NCBI GenBank assembly: GCA_035374585.1
Contig: DAOSPF010000011.1
Span: 1-64,000 of the forward strand
Length of the DNA stretch: 64,000 bases
Origin: JAKPQD01 sp029572965
Lineage (GTDB): Bacteria; Bacteroidota; Bacteroidia; Bacteroidales; DTGW01
Reading direction: 5' to 3'
Both the position numbers and the translations under genes were made by a program. The notes under the pieces were generated by a model. The model saw nothing but the letters and a program-made list of their open reading frames with translations. It did no database searches and was not told the origin of the DNA. This document shows positions 34,486-43,544 of this stretch, in pieces (the first letter of the stretch is position 1; each line of letters begins with the position of its first letter).

Positions 34486-35652
34486 TTACACAAACTCCCC
34501 ATCCGGATACAAAAAATTGTCGTAAGGATAACGAGTGATATGTATTTCTTTTACTTTGTCATAAAGGGTTTTGCGAAGGTTCTCAATATTGGTTTTATTT
34601 TTTGCCGAAATAAATATACAAGGAGCATTAACACTGGCAATATAACTATTGTTCAATTCTTCGACACAAAGCGGGTTATCAGGCATGTATGCATCAATCT
34701 TGTTAAACACTACATAAGTCAACTTATTAGCAGCCCCCAGCTCTTTAAGCGTTTGATTGACCACAGCTAATTGGTCCTCATAAGAAGGATGAGAAATATC
34801 TACTACATGTAACAAAATATCAGCTTCACGCACTTCGTCCAACGTAGATTTAAAAGACTCGACAAGGTGATGGGGCAATTTTCTAATAAAACCAACAGTA
34901 TCAGACAACAAAAATGGCAAATTGCCAACAACCACCTTACGTACAGTTGTATCAAGTGTAGCAAACAGCTTATTTTCGGCAAATACATCGCTTTTGCTCA
35001 AAAGGTTCATTAAGGTTGATTTACCCACGTTGGTATAACCTACTAAACATACCCGTACCATCTGACCACGATTTTTGCGCTGAGTAGCCATTTGGGTATC
35101 AATCTTTTTGAGCTGTTCTTTAAGTCGGGCAATACGGTCGCGAATCACGCGGCGGTCAGTTTCAATCTCGGTTTCACCCGGGCCACGCAAACCAATACCC
35201 CCACGCTGCCGTTCGAGGTGAGTCCACATCCCAACAAGCCGTGGCAGCAAGTATTGATATTGAGCAAGCTCTACCTGAGTTTTGGCATGCGAAGTACGGG
35301 CACGTTTGGCAAATATATCAAGAATAAGGTTAGTGCGGTCAAGCACCTTACAGTTGGTTTTTTTTTCAATATTTTTAAGCTGTGAAGGGGTAAGCTCATC
35401 ATCAAAAATAACCAGAGTAATTTCATTTTCTTTAATAAATTCGGCTATTTCTAAAAGCTTTCCTTCTCCAACAAAAGTGCGGGGATTGGCAACATCGAGC
35501 CGCTGAAAAAATTTTTTTACTACCACAGCTCCGGCAGTATCTGCCAAAAACTCAAGTTCATCAATATATTCCCTGGCTGTGGCTTCATCTTGTTGTGAAG
35601 AAATAAGTCCAACCAATACAGCAGTTTCAGCAGGAGGAGCAAGATTTATCAT
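34486..35652 (-). CDS. hflX: GTPase HflX
   Basis: A 388-residue HflX, a ribosome-associated GTPase that splits stalled or hibernating ribosomes. The N-terminal HflX domain ends with the family block GGIGLRGPGETEIETDRR near residue 160. The G domain follows with G1 GYTNVGKST (near 205), G3 DTVGFIRKLPHHLV and G4 NKID. The C-terminal tail is short. No hfq or hflKC gene is adjacent. The gene is alone between two genes on the other strand. Confidence 0.95.
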   Translation of the reverse strand: MINLAPPAETAVLVGLISSQQDEATAREYIDELEFLADTAGAVVVKKFFQRLDVANPRTFVGEGKLLEIAEFIKENEITLVIFDDELTPSQLKNIEKKTNCKVLDRTNLILDIFAKRARTSHAKTQVELAQYQYLLPRLVGMWTHLERQRGGIGLRGPGETEIETDRRVIRDRIARLKEQLKKIDTQMATQRKNRGQMVRVCLVGYTNVGKSTLMNLLSKSDVFAENKLFATLDTTVRKVVVGNLPFLLSDTVGFIRKLPHHLVESFKSTLDEVREADILLHVVDISHPSYEDQLAVVNQTLKELGAANKLTYVVFNKIDAYMPDNPLCVEELNNSYIASVNAPCIFISAKNKTNIENLRKTLYDKVKEIHITRYPYDNFLYPDGEFV

Positions 35653-35845
35653 GCAATATTTTTTGGTAAAAATAAGCCGAGTTTAACAGATAATCAAGAA
35701 TTAAAAAAGCCTCAAAACAAGCACTATGTAACTCAAAAAATCAAAATATCTTCTACGTTAATTATCAAACACTTACAATAAAAAAACAACCATTATTAAG
35801 TAGCAATGAAGAATAAAAATACTATCTTAGTAAAAATTTTTTATC

Positions 35846-36427
35846 ATGGGCGTATTACAATCTTTAGTTTTGAAAAACAGAAGTTACAGGCGTTTCAAAG
35901 AAGATGAAAACATTTCTTCCGATTTTTTAAAAGAATTAGTAAGCCTGGCCAGCATTACCCCCTCCGGACGCAATGCCCAGCCACTAAAATATGTACTGAT
36001 TAATACCCCCGAAACAAACCTAAAGGTATTTAACACTTTGTCTTGGGCTGCATACCTTAAAGGTAAAGGGGCTCCGAATGAAGGCGAAAGGCCTTCGGCC
36101 TATATTGTAATACTTTTAGACAAGCACATCTCCGAAAACCCTTTTTGTGATCACGGTATTGTAGCACAAACCATGCTATTGGGTGCAGTAGAAAAAGGTT
36201 ATGGTGGTTGTATGATTATGAATATTAAAAAAGAAGAGCTAAGCAATATACTTAACCTTCCAGAACACTTTGAAATACTTATGGTCATAGCCCTTGGGAA
36301 ACCTATAGAACAAGTAGTTTTAGAAACAATGCCCCAAGATGGTAATTTCCAATACTGGCGTGACGAACAGCAAGTACACCATGTCCCAAAACGAAGCGTC
36401 AATGAACTGATATTGAAAATACAATAA
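35846..36427 (+). CDS. Nitroreductase family protein
   Basis: A 193-residue FMN-dependent oxidoreductase of the nitroreductase fold. Family features: the N-terminal NRSYRRFKED block, an SITPSGRNAQPLKYVLI segment that binds FMN, and GIVAQTMLLGAVEKGYGGCMI. The last part is ALGKPIEQV. It is at the short end of the family and has the helix-poor form common in anaerobes. Substrate unknown. It lies 12 bases ahead of the SpoIIE-type sensor gene and may be its operon partner. Confidence 0.88.
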   Translation: MGVLQSLVLKNRSYRRFKEDENISSDFLKELVSLASITPSGRNAQPLKYVLINTPETNLKVFNTLSWAAYLKGKGAPNEGERPSAYIVILLDKHISENPFCDHGIVAQTMLLGAVEKGYGGCMIMNIKKEELSNILNLPEHFEILMVIALGKPIEQVVLETMPQDGNFQYWRDEQQVHHVPKRSVNELILKIQ

Positions 36428-36439
36428 ATACACTATCAA

Positions 36440-39400
36440 ATGAAAATCAACCAACTTGTTTTAAGGGGAATAGCGTTGCTTCTTCTTATCATAGCAGCTA
36501 CAAGCTTGATAAACAGTCAGACAGGCCTGCCTTATATTTCTAATTTTACTATAAGTGAAGAGGATCTTACTGAAAATTATTCTTTGGTTCAAGATTCGCA
36601 GGGGATTATATTTACTGCCAACCGCAAAGGAATTTTATCTTTTGACGGAGAGGACTGGCAAATTATTAAAACTCCGGATATGCCAACTGTTTTGGCAATA
36701 TCTTCAGCTACAAATACCATTTATGTTGGATGCCGCAATACTGTTGGTTACCTTAGCAAGAACTCATTGGGCAAATATGAGTTTAACAGTTTGTCTGACC
36801 ATAAAACAGGGTTTGTCAGCCAAATCATAGTTCATAACAACAATGTTTACTTTCTAAGTGATTCTCTCCTGCTTTATGTTACAGATAATAGCTTGCCTTC
36901 AAAAGTAGTTGTTGCCAACAACCAGGCCAATAAATTCATGTGCATGATACCCTTTGGTTCGCAATTATTTATAGATATTGCAGGAAAAGGGTTATTTAGT
37001 CTAAAAAACAACAAAGCAGATGAGAAGGTCAAGAATTTTACGCTAAGCGAACAGGTTGTATTTACCATACCCCTTGAAAAAAGCACAATAATAGGGGCTT
37101 CGGACAACAAACTCTACTTTTTTGATGGAAAAAACGTCAGCGCTTTTCGCTCTCAGGCTGACCAAATCCTTTTGCAAGGCACAATTATTGGAGGTAAGAA
37201 GGTAACCCAATCGGTAATAGCCATTGCTACTGCATATGCAGGATGTATTTTTATTGACATCAAAACGGGCAAAACCATCTATACCATCAATACTCAAAAT
37301 GGTCTGCCAGACGATGCCATTTATGCCATTGAAGTTGACCAAAACAATGGGATCTGGCTTACTCATGGATACGGGCTTAGCCGCATTGACATTAACCTTC
37401 CTGTCAGAAACTTCAGCCATTACAAAGGACTCGACGGAAAACTACATGCCATTGCCATGTTTAAAAGTAAGCTTTATATTGGCAGTACAACAGGAGTGCT
37501 TGTTTTAAACGAAAAAAAAATATTTGACGTTTCAACCCGCCAACAAACAATAAAACCTATTCAGCCGGCAGCATCAGGGTGGGCATCTGATCAACCTCAG
37601 GTTTCAGCAGAAAAAAGAGGCTTTTGGTCAAAACTATTTACCAAAAAAATAAACCCCGAAAATGAAAAACCAACCAACAAACAACCTTTTGCCCGTTCAG
37701 AAAAAAGCATTAAAATATTCAAACAAATAGCCGAGCGCTATGAATACGAGAAGGTGCAAGGGATAAACTCGCGGTGCAAACAGCTAATCGTTTACAGCAA
37801 TCACCTGTTGGCTTATACAACAAATGGGCTTTATGAAATATCAGGCAATAGTGCAACACAAATATTGAGCGGCAACGATATCAATTATCTTATCCCCGTA
37901 AATGACGACAAAGCACTATATGTTTGTACCGAAAAAGGCATTAAAATTTTGAAAGATGAAAATGGTAAGCTTATTTCTTCAGATTTTGAAATTATGCAAA
38001 ACCAGCCCGTATATTCTCTTGCAAAAGACATGTTCGACAATTACTGGTTTGGATTGGAAAATAAGGTTATTAAGATAAAAGTCAAAAATGGAAAAATAAA
38101 AGAAAAAAAGGCCTATAATTTTAACAGTGATTTTCGCGAAAGAATAATTGTCCGCATTTCTAATAAAAAACCTGTATTCTTTTTATCTGACGGCGTTTAT
38201 TCCATTTTTAACGATTCTATTCAACCTAACCTTTCTTTATCAAAATATATCAACAAAGATTCGAAAGTCTATTTTCCTGCAGGAAACCACACATACATCA
38301 ATAGTAACAACCAATGGATAAAAATTGAGGAAAATAGAGAGGTTGACAGTACCTCATACCAATATCTGGGCTTATTTTCGAATATAAATCAAATTTGCAG
38401 CGACAAAGACAGCAATTTCTGGGTGATAGACGAAAGCACCAACGTGTACATGCTGAATGCTAAAGAGATTGAAAAATATAAAACTGACTTTAAGGCTTTT
38501 GTGAAAAAATTCTTTAGTAACCTTTCAGGCCAGGATTTTGCATTAAATAATGTAACATTGGAAAGAAAAGACAATTACCTGAAAATTAAAATCGGGGCTC
38601 CATACTACATCAAGAAAGGTACAAATCAATACCAAATCTATATAGAAAAACTAATGCCAGGATGGAGTGCATGGAGCAACAACTCAGAATTTGACATTCC
38701 TTTATCGCCAGGCAAATGGCAAATACAAGTTCGTGCCAAGAACATCCTTGGAGAAATATCTGAACCCCGCACTATTTCTTTTAATATTAAAAAACCATTT
38801 TATAACAGCTGGTGGTTTTATATGCTTTGCATAGCAGCATTGGTAGGAGTTATTTACCTCATTATTAAATTCCGCGAGCGCCAGTTACAACACGAGAAAG
38901 AAGTGCTGGAAGAAAAAGTCCGCGAGCGAACCCGCGAAATTGAAAAACAAAAAGAAGAAATCGAACTTCAACGAAATAAAATTATAAAAATCAACAACGA
39001 AATTATCGATAGTATCCGCTATGCAAAACGCATACAAGCAGCAGCATTGCCATCTGATTATATTGAACCTTCATACAAATTGAAGACTTTTGTCTATTAC
39101 AAGCCTAAAGACATTGTTTCAGGTGACTTTTACTGGATAAAACAAAAGAATGACATTGCCATGATAGCTGCAGCAGACTGCACAGGGCACGGAGTGCCAG
39201 GAGGGTTTCTCAGCATGCTTGGAATATCATTTCTCAATGAACTGGCAGCTATAGAGCAAAAACTTACTGCTGCTGAATATTTAAATATGCTCCGCGTCAA
39301 GGTAAAAACAACCCTTTCATCAAAAATGGAAGATATAGAAAGCAAAGATGGTATGGACATTGCTTTTTGTATTGTTGATGTAAAAAATAAAAAGTTGCAA

Positions 39401-39751
39401 TATGCCGGGGCAAACAGCCCAATCTATCTTGTCCGACAAAACGAGCTTATTCAATACGATGCTGACAAAATGCCCATTGGCTCTTTCATTGCCGAAAAAG
39501 ACTCATTTACCAACCACGATATCTTGCTACAAGACGGAGATCGGGTATATCTTTTTTCTGATGGTTACCGTGACCAGATGGGTGGCCCTATGCAAAAACG
39601 TTTAAAAACGCCTGGATTCAAACAGCTTATTTTACAAGCTTCTCAAATGCCAATAGTTGAACAACATAAGCATTTTGAAAGTTTTTTTGAAAAATGGAAA
39701 GGCGACAACGAACAAATGGACGACATACTGGTAATGGGGTTTGGAATATAA
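36440..39751 (+). CDS. Propeller/Y_Y_Y membrane sensor with SpoIIE-type PP2C phosphatase
   Basis: An 1103-residue hybrid receptor. A signal peptide or first anchor (residues 10-27) is followed by a large periplasmic beta-propeller region of two-component regulator type (repeats such as PDDAIYAIEVDQNNGIWLTH), then a Y_Y_Y domain (GWSAWSNNSEFDIPLSPGKW). One membrane helix (about 790-810) leads into a coiled coil and a cytosolic SpoIIE phosphatase (DCTGHGVPGGFLSMLG, KDGMDIAFCIVD, LFSDGYRDQMGG, MDDILVMGFG), with the metal-binding Asp residues present. Other such receptors end in a histidine kinase; this one ends in a serine phosphatase that would act on an anti-anti-sigma factor. No STAS or RsbW gene is near. 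Confidence 0.9.
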   Translation: MKINQLVLRGIALLLLIIAATSLINSQTGLPYISNFTISEEDLTENYSLVQDSQGIIFTANRKGILSFDGEDWQIIKTPDMPTVLAISSATNTIYVGCRNTVGYLSKNSLGKYEFNSLSDHKTGFVSQIIVHNNNVYFLSDSLLLYVTDNSLPSKVVVANNQANKFMCMIPFGSQLFIDIAGKGLFSLKNNKADEKVKNFTLSEQVVFTIPLEKSTIIGASDNKLYFFDGKNVSAFRSQADQILLQGTIIGGKKVTQSVIAIATAYAGCIFIDIKTGKTIYTINTQNGLPDDAIYAIEVDQNNGIWLTHGYGLSRIDINLPVRNFSHYKGLDGKLHAIAMFKSKLYIGSTTGVLVLNEKKIFDVSTRQQTIKPIQPAASGWASDQPQVSAEKRGFWSKLFTKKINPENEKPTNKQPFARSEKSIKIFKQIAERYEYEKVQGINSRCKQLIVYSNHLLAYTTNGLYEISGNSATQILSGNDINYLIPVNDDKALYVCTEKGIKILKDENGKLISSDFEIMQNQPVYSLAKDMFDNYWFGLENKVIKIKVKNGKIKEKKAYNFNSDFRERIIVRISNKKPVFFLSDGVYSIFNDSIQPNLSLSKYINKDSKVYFPAGNHTYINSNNQWIKIEENREVDSTSYQYLGLFSNINQICSDKDSNFWVIDESTNVYMLNAKEIEKYKTDFKAFVKKFFSNLSGQDFALNNVTLERKDNYLKIKIGAPYYIKKGTNQYQIYIEKLMPGWSAWSNNSEFDIPLSPGKWQIQVRAKNILGEISEPRTISFNIKKPFYNSWWFYMLCIAALVGVIYLIIKFRERQLQHEKEVLEEKVRERTREIEKQKEEIELQRNKIIKINNEIIDSIRYAKRIQAAALPSDYIEPSYKLKTFVYYKPKDIVSGDFYWIKQKNDIAMIAAADCTGHGVPGGFLSMLGISFLNELAAIEQKLTAAEYLNMLRVKVKTTLSSKMEDIESKDGMDIAFCIVDVKNKKLQYAGANSPIYLVRQNELIQYDADKMPIGSFIAEKDSFTNHDILLQDGDRVYLFSDGYRDQMGGPMQKRLKTPGFKQLILQASQMPIVEQHKHFESFFEKWKGDNEQMDDILVMGFGI

Positions 39752-39769
39752 TAATATCTAAAACTTAGC

Positions 39770-39794
39770 TTTGCCGCAACGAAGCTGCGGCAAA
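39770..39794 (+). terminator. Hairpin after the SpoIIE-type gene
   Basis: Nine-base perfect arms TTTGCCGCA / TGCGGCAAA with a seven-base loop, 18 bases after the stop. No T-run follows, so the termination role is uncertain. Confidence 0.4.
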
Positions 39795-39962
39795 ATGAGA
39801 TGTTGCCGAGAAATTAACAAATATTTCAAACTAATTCATTTTGCTTCTATTCTGAAATTGTCAATCCATTATTATTAACTAAACCTGTTAAAAGATTTCA
39901 TTTCATTCATCTTGTCAGCGGTTTAATAACTTGTACTTTTATGGGTCTAATTCAAAAAGCAA

Positions 39963-39990
39963 AAAAGCCGTCCCCAACGAGACGGCTTTT
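39963..39990 (-). terminator. Terminator of the pyrophosphatase gene
   Basis: Ten-base perfect stem AAAAGCCGTC / GACGGCTTTT, 18 bases past the hppA stop. On the minus strand a T-rich run follows. It may work in both directions. Confidence 0.8.
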
Positions 39991-40008
39991 AATATATCGT
40001 TTCAAGAA

Positions 40009-42450
40009 TTATTTCTCAATACGCATTTTGTAAAACGAACGCCATACAAAAACAAGGGCAACTGCTATAAATATCAAACCAACATAAGGGGCAGCAGCAC
40101 GGAAATTTTCGCTAATAGCAATTTCCATAGCCAACAAACCAAACAAAGTGGTAAACTTGATAATAGGGTTCATAGCTACAGAAGAAGTATCTTTAAATGG
40201 GTCTCCTACTGTGTCGCCTACAACCGTAGCAGCATGTAATTCGGTACCTTTTGCCTTAAGGTCAACTTCCACTACTTTTTTAGCATTGTCCCATGCTCCA
40301 CCAGCGTTGGCCATAAATACAGCCTGGAATAAACCAAATACAGCAATTGCAATAAGATAACTAACAAACAATGAAACAGCAGCAACGCCACCAACACTTT
40401 CAGGTGATGATAAACAAGCAATAGCTAATGCAAAGAAGAATACAGAAATGAAGATGTTGAACATTCCTTTTTGAGCATATTGTGTACAAATCTTAACTAC
40501 CTCAGAAGAAGATTTAGCATCAGCTTTTTTAGGGGCATTAGGATCAAGGTTGATGTGTTCTTTGATGTAAGCCACGGCGCGGAATGCACCTGTTGATACG
40601 GCTTGAGTTGAAGCCCCGGTAAACCAGTAAATAACAGCACCACCAAGGATAAAGCCAAGAATTGTATATGGGTTCAACAAGTTCAAAATAGTTTCAGGCT
40701 GAACCCCTAAAGTTTTTTGTATCATTAATATCAAAGAGAAGATCATGGTTGTGGCGCCTACTACGGCAGTCCCAATAAGAACAGGTTTAGCAGTAGCTTT
40801 AAATGTATTACCGGCACCATCGTTAGCTTCAAGATAATGTTTAGATTTTTCAAAGTCGGGTTTGAAACCAAAATCCTTTTCAATTTCAGCTCCAACGTTT
40901 GGAACCTCTTCAATCAATGAAAGCTCATATACAGACTGTGCATTATCGGTTACAGGCCCATAGCTGTCAACAGCAATAGTTACAGGGCCCATGCCAAGTA
41001 AACCAAATGCTACAAGGCCAAAAGCAAAAATTGACGGATAAACCATAATTTCGCTCAATCCTTTTGTGCTCATAAAATATGCTATGAACATCAATACAAA
41101 AAACACTACCCCTTTCCAGAAAGCTGAAAAGTTACCGGCAATAAAACCAGAAAGTATGGTCAATGAAGCCCCACCTTCTTTACCAGACTCAACCACTTCT
41201 TGTACGTGTGCTGATTTTGGTGAAGTAAATATTTTGGTAAACTCAGGAATAAGTGCACCTCCAATAGTACCACAGCTGATAATTGTAGAAAGTATCCACC
41301 ACATATTGGTGTTACCATTCAAATCGGGAATCATCACATAACTGGCAGCAAATGTTACAATAATTGACAAAATTGAGGTAATCCATACAAGGTTTGTAAG
41401 TGGTTGTTCGAAATCGAGATCATCGACATTTCCGTATTTTGCATTACTTAACATGCCGTTGATATAGTAAGAAACAATTGAAGTAATGATCATCAAAATA
41501 CGCATAACGAAAATCCAAGTCAGCAGCTTAACCATTAAACCTGAAGTAACAATTTCGTCCATACCAAGAGCCGAACCACCAACAGCCAGAAGGATGAAAG
41601 AGATAAGGGCAACACCGGTTACACCGTAAGTTTCAAAACCATCAGCAGTAGGACCAACACTATCGCCGGCATTGTCACCGGTACAGTCAGCAATAACACC
41701 AGGATTACGTGGGTCGTCTTCGCCAATTTTGAAAACTACTTTCATCAGGTCAGAACCGATATCGGCAATTTTGGTAAAGATACCACCGGCAATACGAAGA
41801 GCAGAAGCTCCGAGAGATTCACCAATAGCAAAACCAATAAAGCAAGCACCAGCCAAATGACCAGGCATAAGTAAAAGAATGATAAGCATCATGATAAGCT
41901 CAATACAAATAAGCATAACACCAATGCTCATACCTGCAGTAAGAGGTATATTAAGAAGTTTCAGGGGCTTCTTTTCTAATGAAGCAAAAGCCATGCGGGC
42001 GTTTGCCAAAGTATTCATACGGATACCAAAAGCAGCTACGCTATATGAACCCAAAATACCAATAATAGTCCAGGCAAGGATAAGCAATACACCTCCAAAA
42101 CCAAACAGCGAATGGCCTTCATGGTCTTTGGCCAAAAAACCAAAATAACCTGCAACAGCAGCGCCAATGAAAATGAAAAGAATGGCTAAAAACTTACCTT
42201 GTTGCTTAAGGTAGGTCGAACAAGTTTTGTAAATCACTTCAGACACGTCGAGCATAGCCTGATGTGCAGGAAGTTTTTTAACTTTCATAAACTGATAAAG
42301 GCCAAAAAGCAAACCAAGTGCGCAAACAACGAATCCGGCATACAAAATACCTTCACTTTTTATAGCTTCGGGTACTTTCAAATCAGCTTCACTCGCCATT
42401 GCCAGCATAGGCATTGCCATAGCTGTCAAAATTGATAGTAACTTTTTCAT
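40009..42450 (-). CDS. hppA: Membrane-bound ion-translocating pyrophosphatase
   Basis: An 813-residue integral pyrophosphatase that uses PPi hydrolysis to pump H+ (or Na+) across the inner membrane. About 16 hydrophobic segments. The substrate site is complete: DVGADLXGK-type block seen as DIGSDLMKVVFKIGEDDPRNPGVIADCTGDNAGDS, here with the acidic cluster and DNAGDSVGP. In the K+-dependence motif the sequence reads GNTFKA, with Lys where K+-dependent members carry Ala, so a K+-independent enzyme is predicted. It is longer than plant and archaeal forms; the N-terminus adds a signal-like helix (MKKLLSILTAMAMPMLAMAS) and there are longer loops. Ion specificity cannot be fixed from here. A terminator follows. 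Confidence 0.95.
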   Translation of the reverse strand: MKKLLSILTAMAMPMLAMASEADLKVPEAIKSEGILYAGFVVCALGLLFGLYQFMKVKKLPAHQAMLDVSEVIYKTCSTYLKQQGKFLAILFIFIGAAVAGYFGFLAKDHEGHSLFGFGGVLLILAWTIIGILGSYSVAAFGIRMNTLANARMAFASLEKKPLKLLNIPLTAGMSIGVMLICIELIMMLIILLLMPGHLAGACFIGFAIGESLGASALRIAGGIFTKIADIGSDLMKVVFKIGEDDPRNPGVIADCTGDNAGDSVGPTADGFETYGVTGVALISFILLAVGGSALGMDEIVTSGLMVKLLTWIFVMRILMIITSIVSYYINGMLSNAKYGNVDDLDFEQPLTNLVWITSILSIIVTFAASYVMIPDLNGNTNMWWILSTIISCGTIGGALIPEFTKIFTSPKSAHVQEVVESGKEGGASLTILSGFIAGNFSAFWKGVVFFVLMFIAYFMSTKGLSEIMVYPSIFAFGLVAFGLLGMGPVTIAVDSYGPVTDNAQSVYELSLIEEVPNVGAEIEKDFGFKPDFEKSKHYLEANDGAGNTFKATAKPVLIGTAVVGATTMIFSLILMIQKTLGVQPETILNLLNPYTILGFILGGAVIYWFTGASTQAVSTGAFRAVAYIKEHINLDPNAPKKADAKSSSEVVKICTQYAQKGMFNIFISVFFFALAIACLSSPESVGGVAAVSLFVSYLIAIAVFGLFQAVFMANAGGAWDNAKKVVEVDLKAKGTELHAATVVGDTVGDPFKDTSSVAMNPIIKFTTLFGLLAMEIAISENFRAAAPYVGLIFIAVALVFVWRSFYKMRIEK

Positions 42451-42499
42451 AATGAACTGTTTGTATTAGTGTGAATAATTATAATTTTTTTAGGACACA

Positions 42500-42507
42500 C
42501 AAATTTA
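42500..42507 (-). promoter_or_regulatory. Possible -7 element (TAAATTTG) of hppA
   Basis: Full TAnnTTTG match on the minus strand, 49 bases before the start codon. No clear TTG upstream. Confidence 0.4.
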
Positions 42508-42781
42508 TAAATAGTTGTAACATATTAAACTAAATCGGTTATAAATTTTACTGTAGAACCCAATAAATTCAATATTTATTTAACTTGCTGATTTTGAACT
42601 AATCGTAAATACACCAATCGGAACATCATATCACTGTTTATACCGTTCAACCCCTTTTTTACGCCATTCACCGAAAAACAATTTCACAATTTACAACTTA
42701 CCTTTTTTTTTGCAGCTAAATACAAAATATACGCAGAAAACTTTTAACATATTTTTAGTTTCCGGTGTTTATTTAGAAATT

Positions 42782-42789
42782 TACTTTTG
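42782..42789 (+). promoter_or_regulatory. Possible -7 element (TACTTTTG) of the efflux operon
   Basis: Full octamer match, 18 bases before the tetR start at 42808. A transcript from it would have a leader of roughly a dozen bases. Confidence 0.4.
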
Positions 42790-42807
42790 CGCCAAATTTT
42801 TGACTTG

Positions 42808-43428
42808 ATGAATGAAGAGCTAAAACAGATTATTGAGAAAGTACAAGCGCTGTATTTCAAGTATGGCATCAAAAGTGTGACTATGGACGATGTGGCCCGC
42901 GAACTTGGCATGTCGAAAAAGACCCTGTACCAGCACGTCAGCGACAAAAATGATTTGGTACAAAAGGTGGTAAACTATGTCATGGAACGAGACCATGATG
43001 AATTTGACGAAATTTTTGAAAACCACAAAAATGCTATTGAAGAGCTTATTGAAATGACGCTTTACATTAATAAAGTGATGAAAAACCACAATCCTTCAAC
43101 CATATATGACCTGAAAAAGTACTATCCCAACTTATACAAGGTAATGATGGAAAAACGGCGTGACAAAATGTTTCAACACACCATTAATAACCTGAAAAAA
43201 GGAAAAGAACAAGGGATATATCGTACCGAAATAAAAGAAGATATAATTGCTAAATATACCACCATATTAACCTTTCAAACCTTTGAAAATGACACTCTTG
43301 ACATGAACGAATTTACTTCACCAGACTTTTTCAACGAAGTATTCAGTTACCATATTAGAGGTATTGCAAATGCAAAAGGTCTTGAAATATTGGAACATAA
43401 CTTGAATAAAATTACAGAAAACAAGTAA
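42808..43428 (+). CDS. TetR/AcrR family transcriptional regulator
   Basis: A 206-residue regulator. The N-terminal helix-turn-helix is clear: GIKSVTMDDVARELGMSKKT followed by LYQHVSDKNDLV. The C-terminal ligand-binding half is helical and variable. The start is the ATG at 42808, seven codons inside a longer frame that would need a TTG overlapping the -7 box. It heads a tetR-tolC-MFP-RND series with gaps of 18, 20 and 82 bases, so it most likely represses its own operon and senses a substrate of the pump. Confidence 0.92.
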   Translation: MNEELKQIIEKVQALYFKYGIKSVTMDDVARELGMSKKTLYQHVSDKNDLVQKVVNYVMERDHDEFDEIFENHKNAIEELIEMTLYINKVMKNHNPSTIYDLKKYYPNLYKVMMEKRRDKMFQHTINNLKKGKEQGIYRTEIKEDIIAKYTTILTFQTFENDTLDMNEFTSPDFFNEVFSYHIRGIANAKGLEILEHNLNKITENK

Positions 43429-43446
43429 CAAGATAAATAGATATAT

Positions 43447-43544
43447 ATGAAACGAGCATGTTTAGATGCAATCAAAAACTCGAATGAATCCCGATTAGTC
43501 GGGACGAGTTCTATCCGACATTTAAAAAATAAATTAGTTCGGAT
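43447..43544 (+). repeat. ATGAAACGAGCATG element, copy A, at the 5' end of the tolC gene
   Basis: It begins ATGAAACGAGCATGTTTAGA and holds a central palindrome TCCCGA-TTAG-TCGGGA (43489-43504), then ACGAGTTC and an outer inverted repeat ATCCGA ... TCGGAT ending at 43544. The related copies are on the minus strand at 19884-19997 and 55537-55649. The reading frame through it is open and is used by the tolC gene. Confidence 0.7.

Larger units (their letters stand above)
42451..42807. other. Gene-free divergent region between hppA and the efflux operon
   Basis: 357 bases, very A/T-rich. It holds a -7 box for hppA on the left and one for tetR on the right. I see no inverted repeat strong enough to call the TetR operator. 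Confidence 0.5.
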
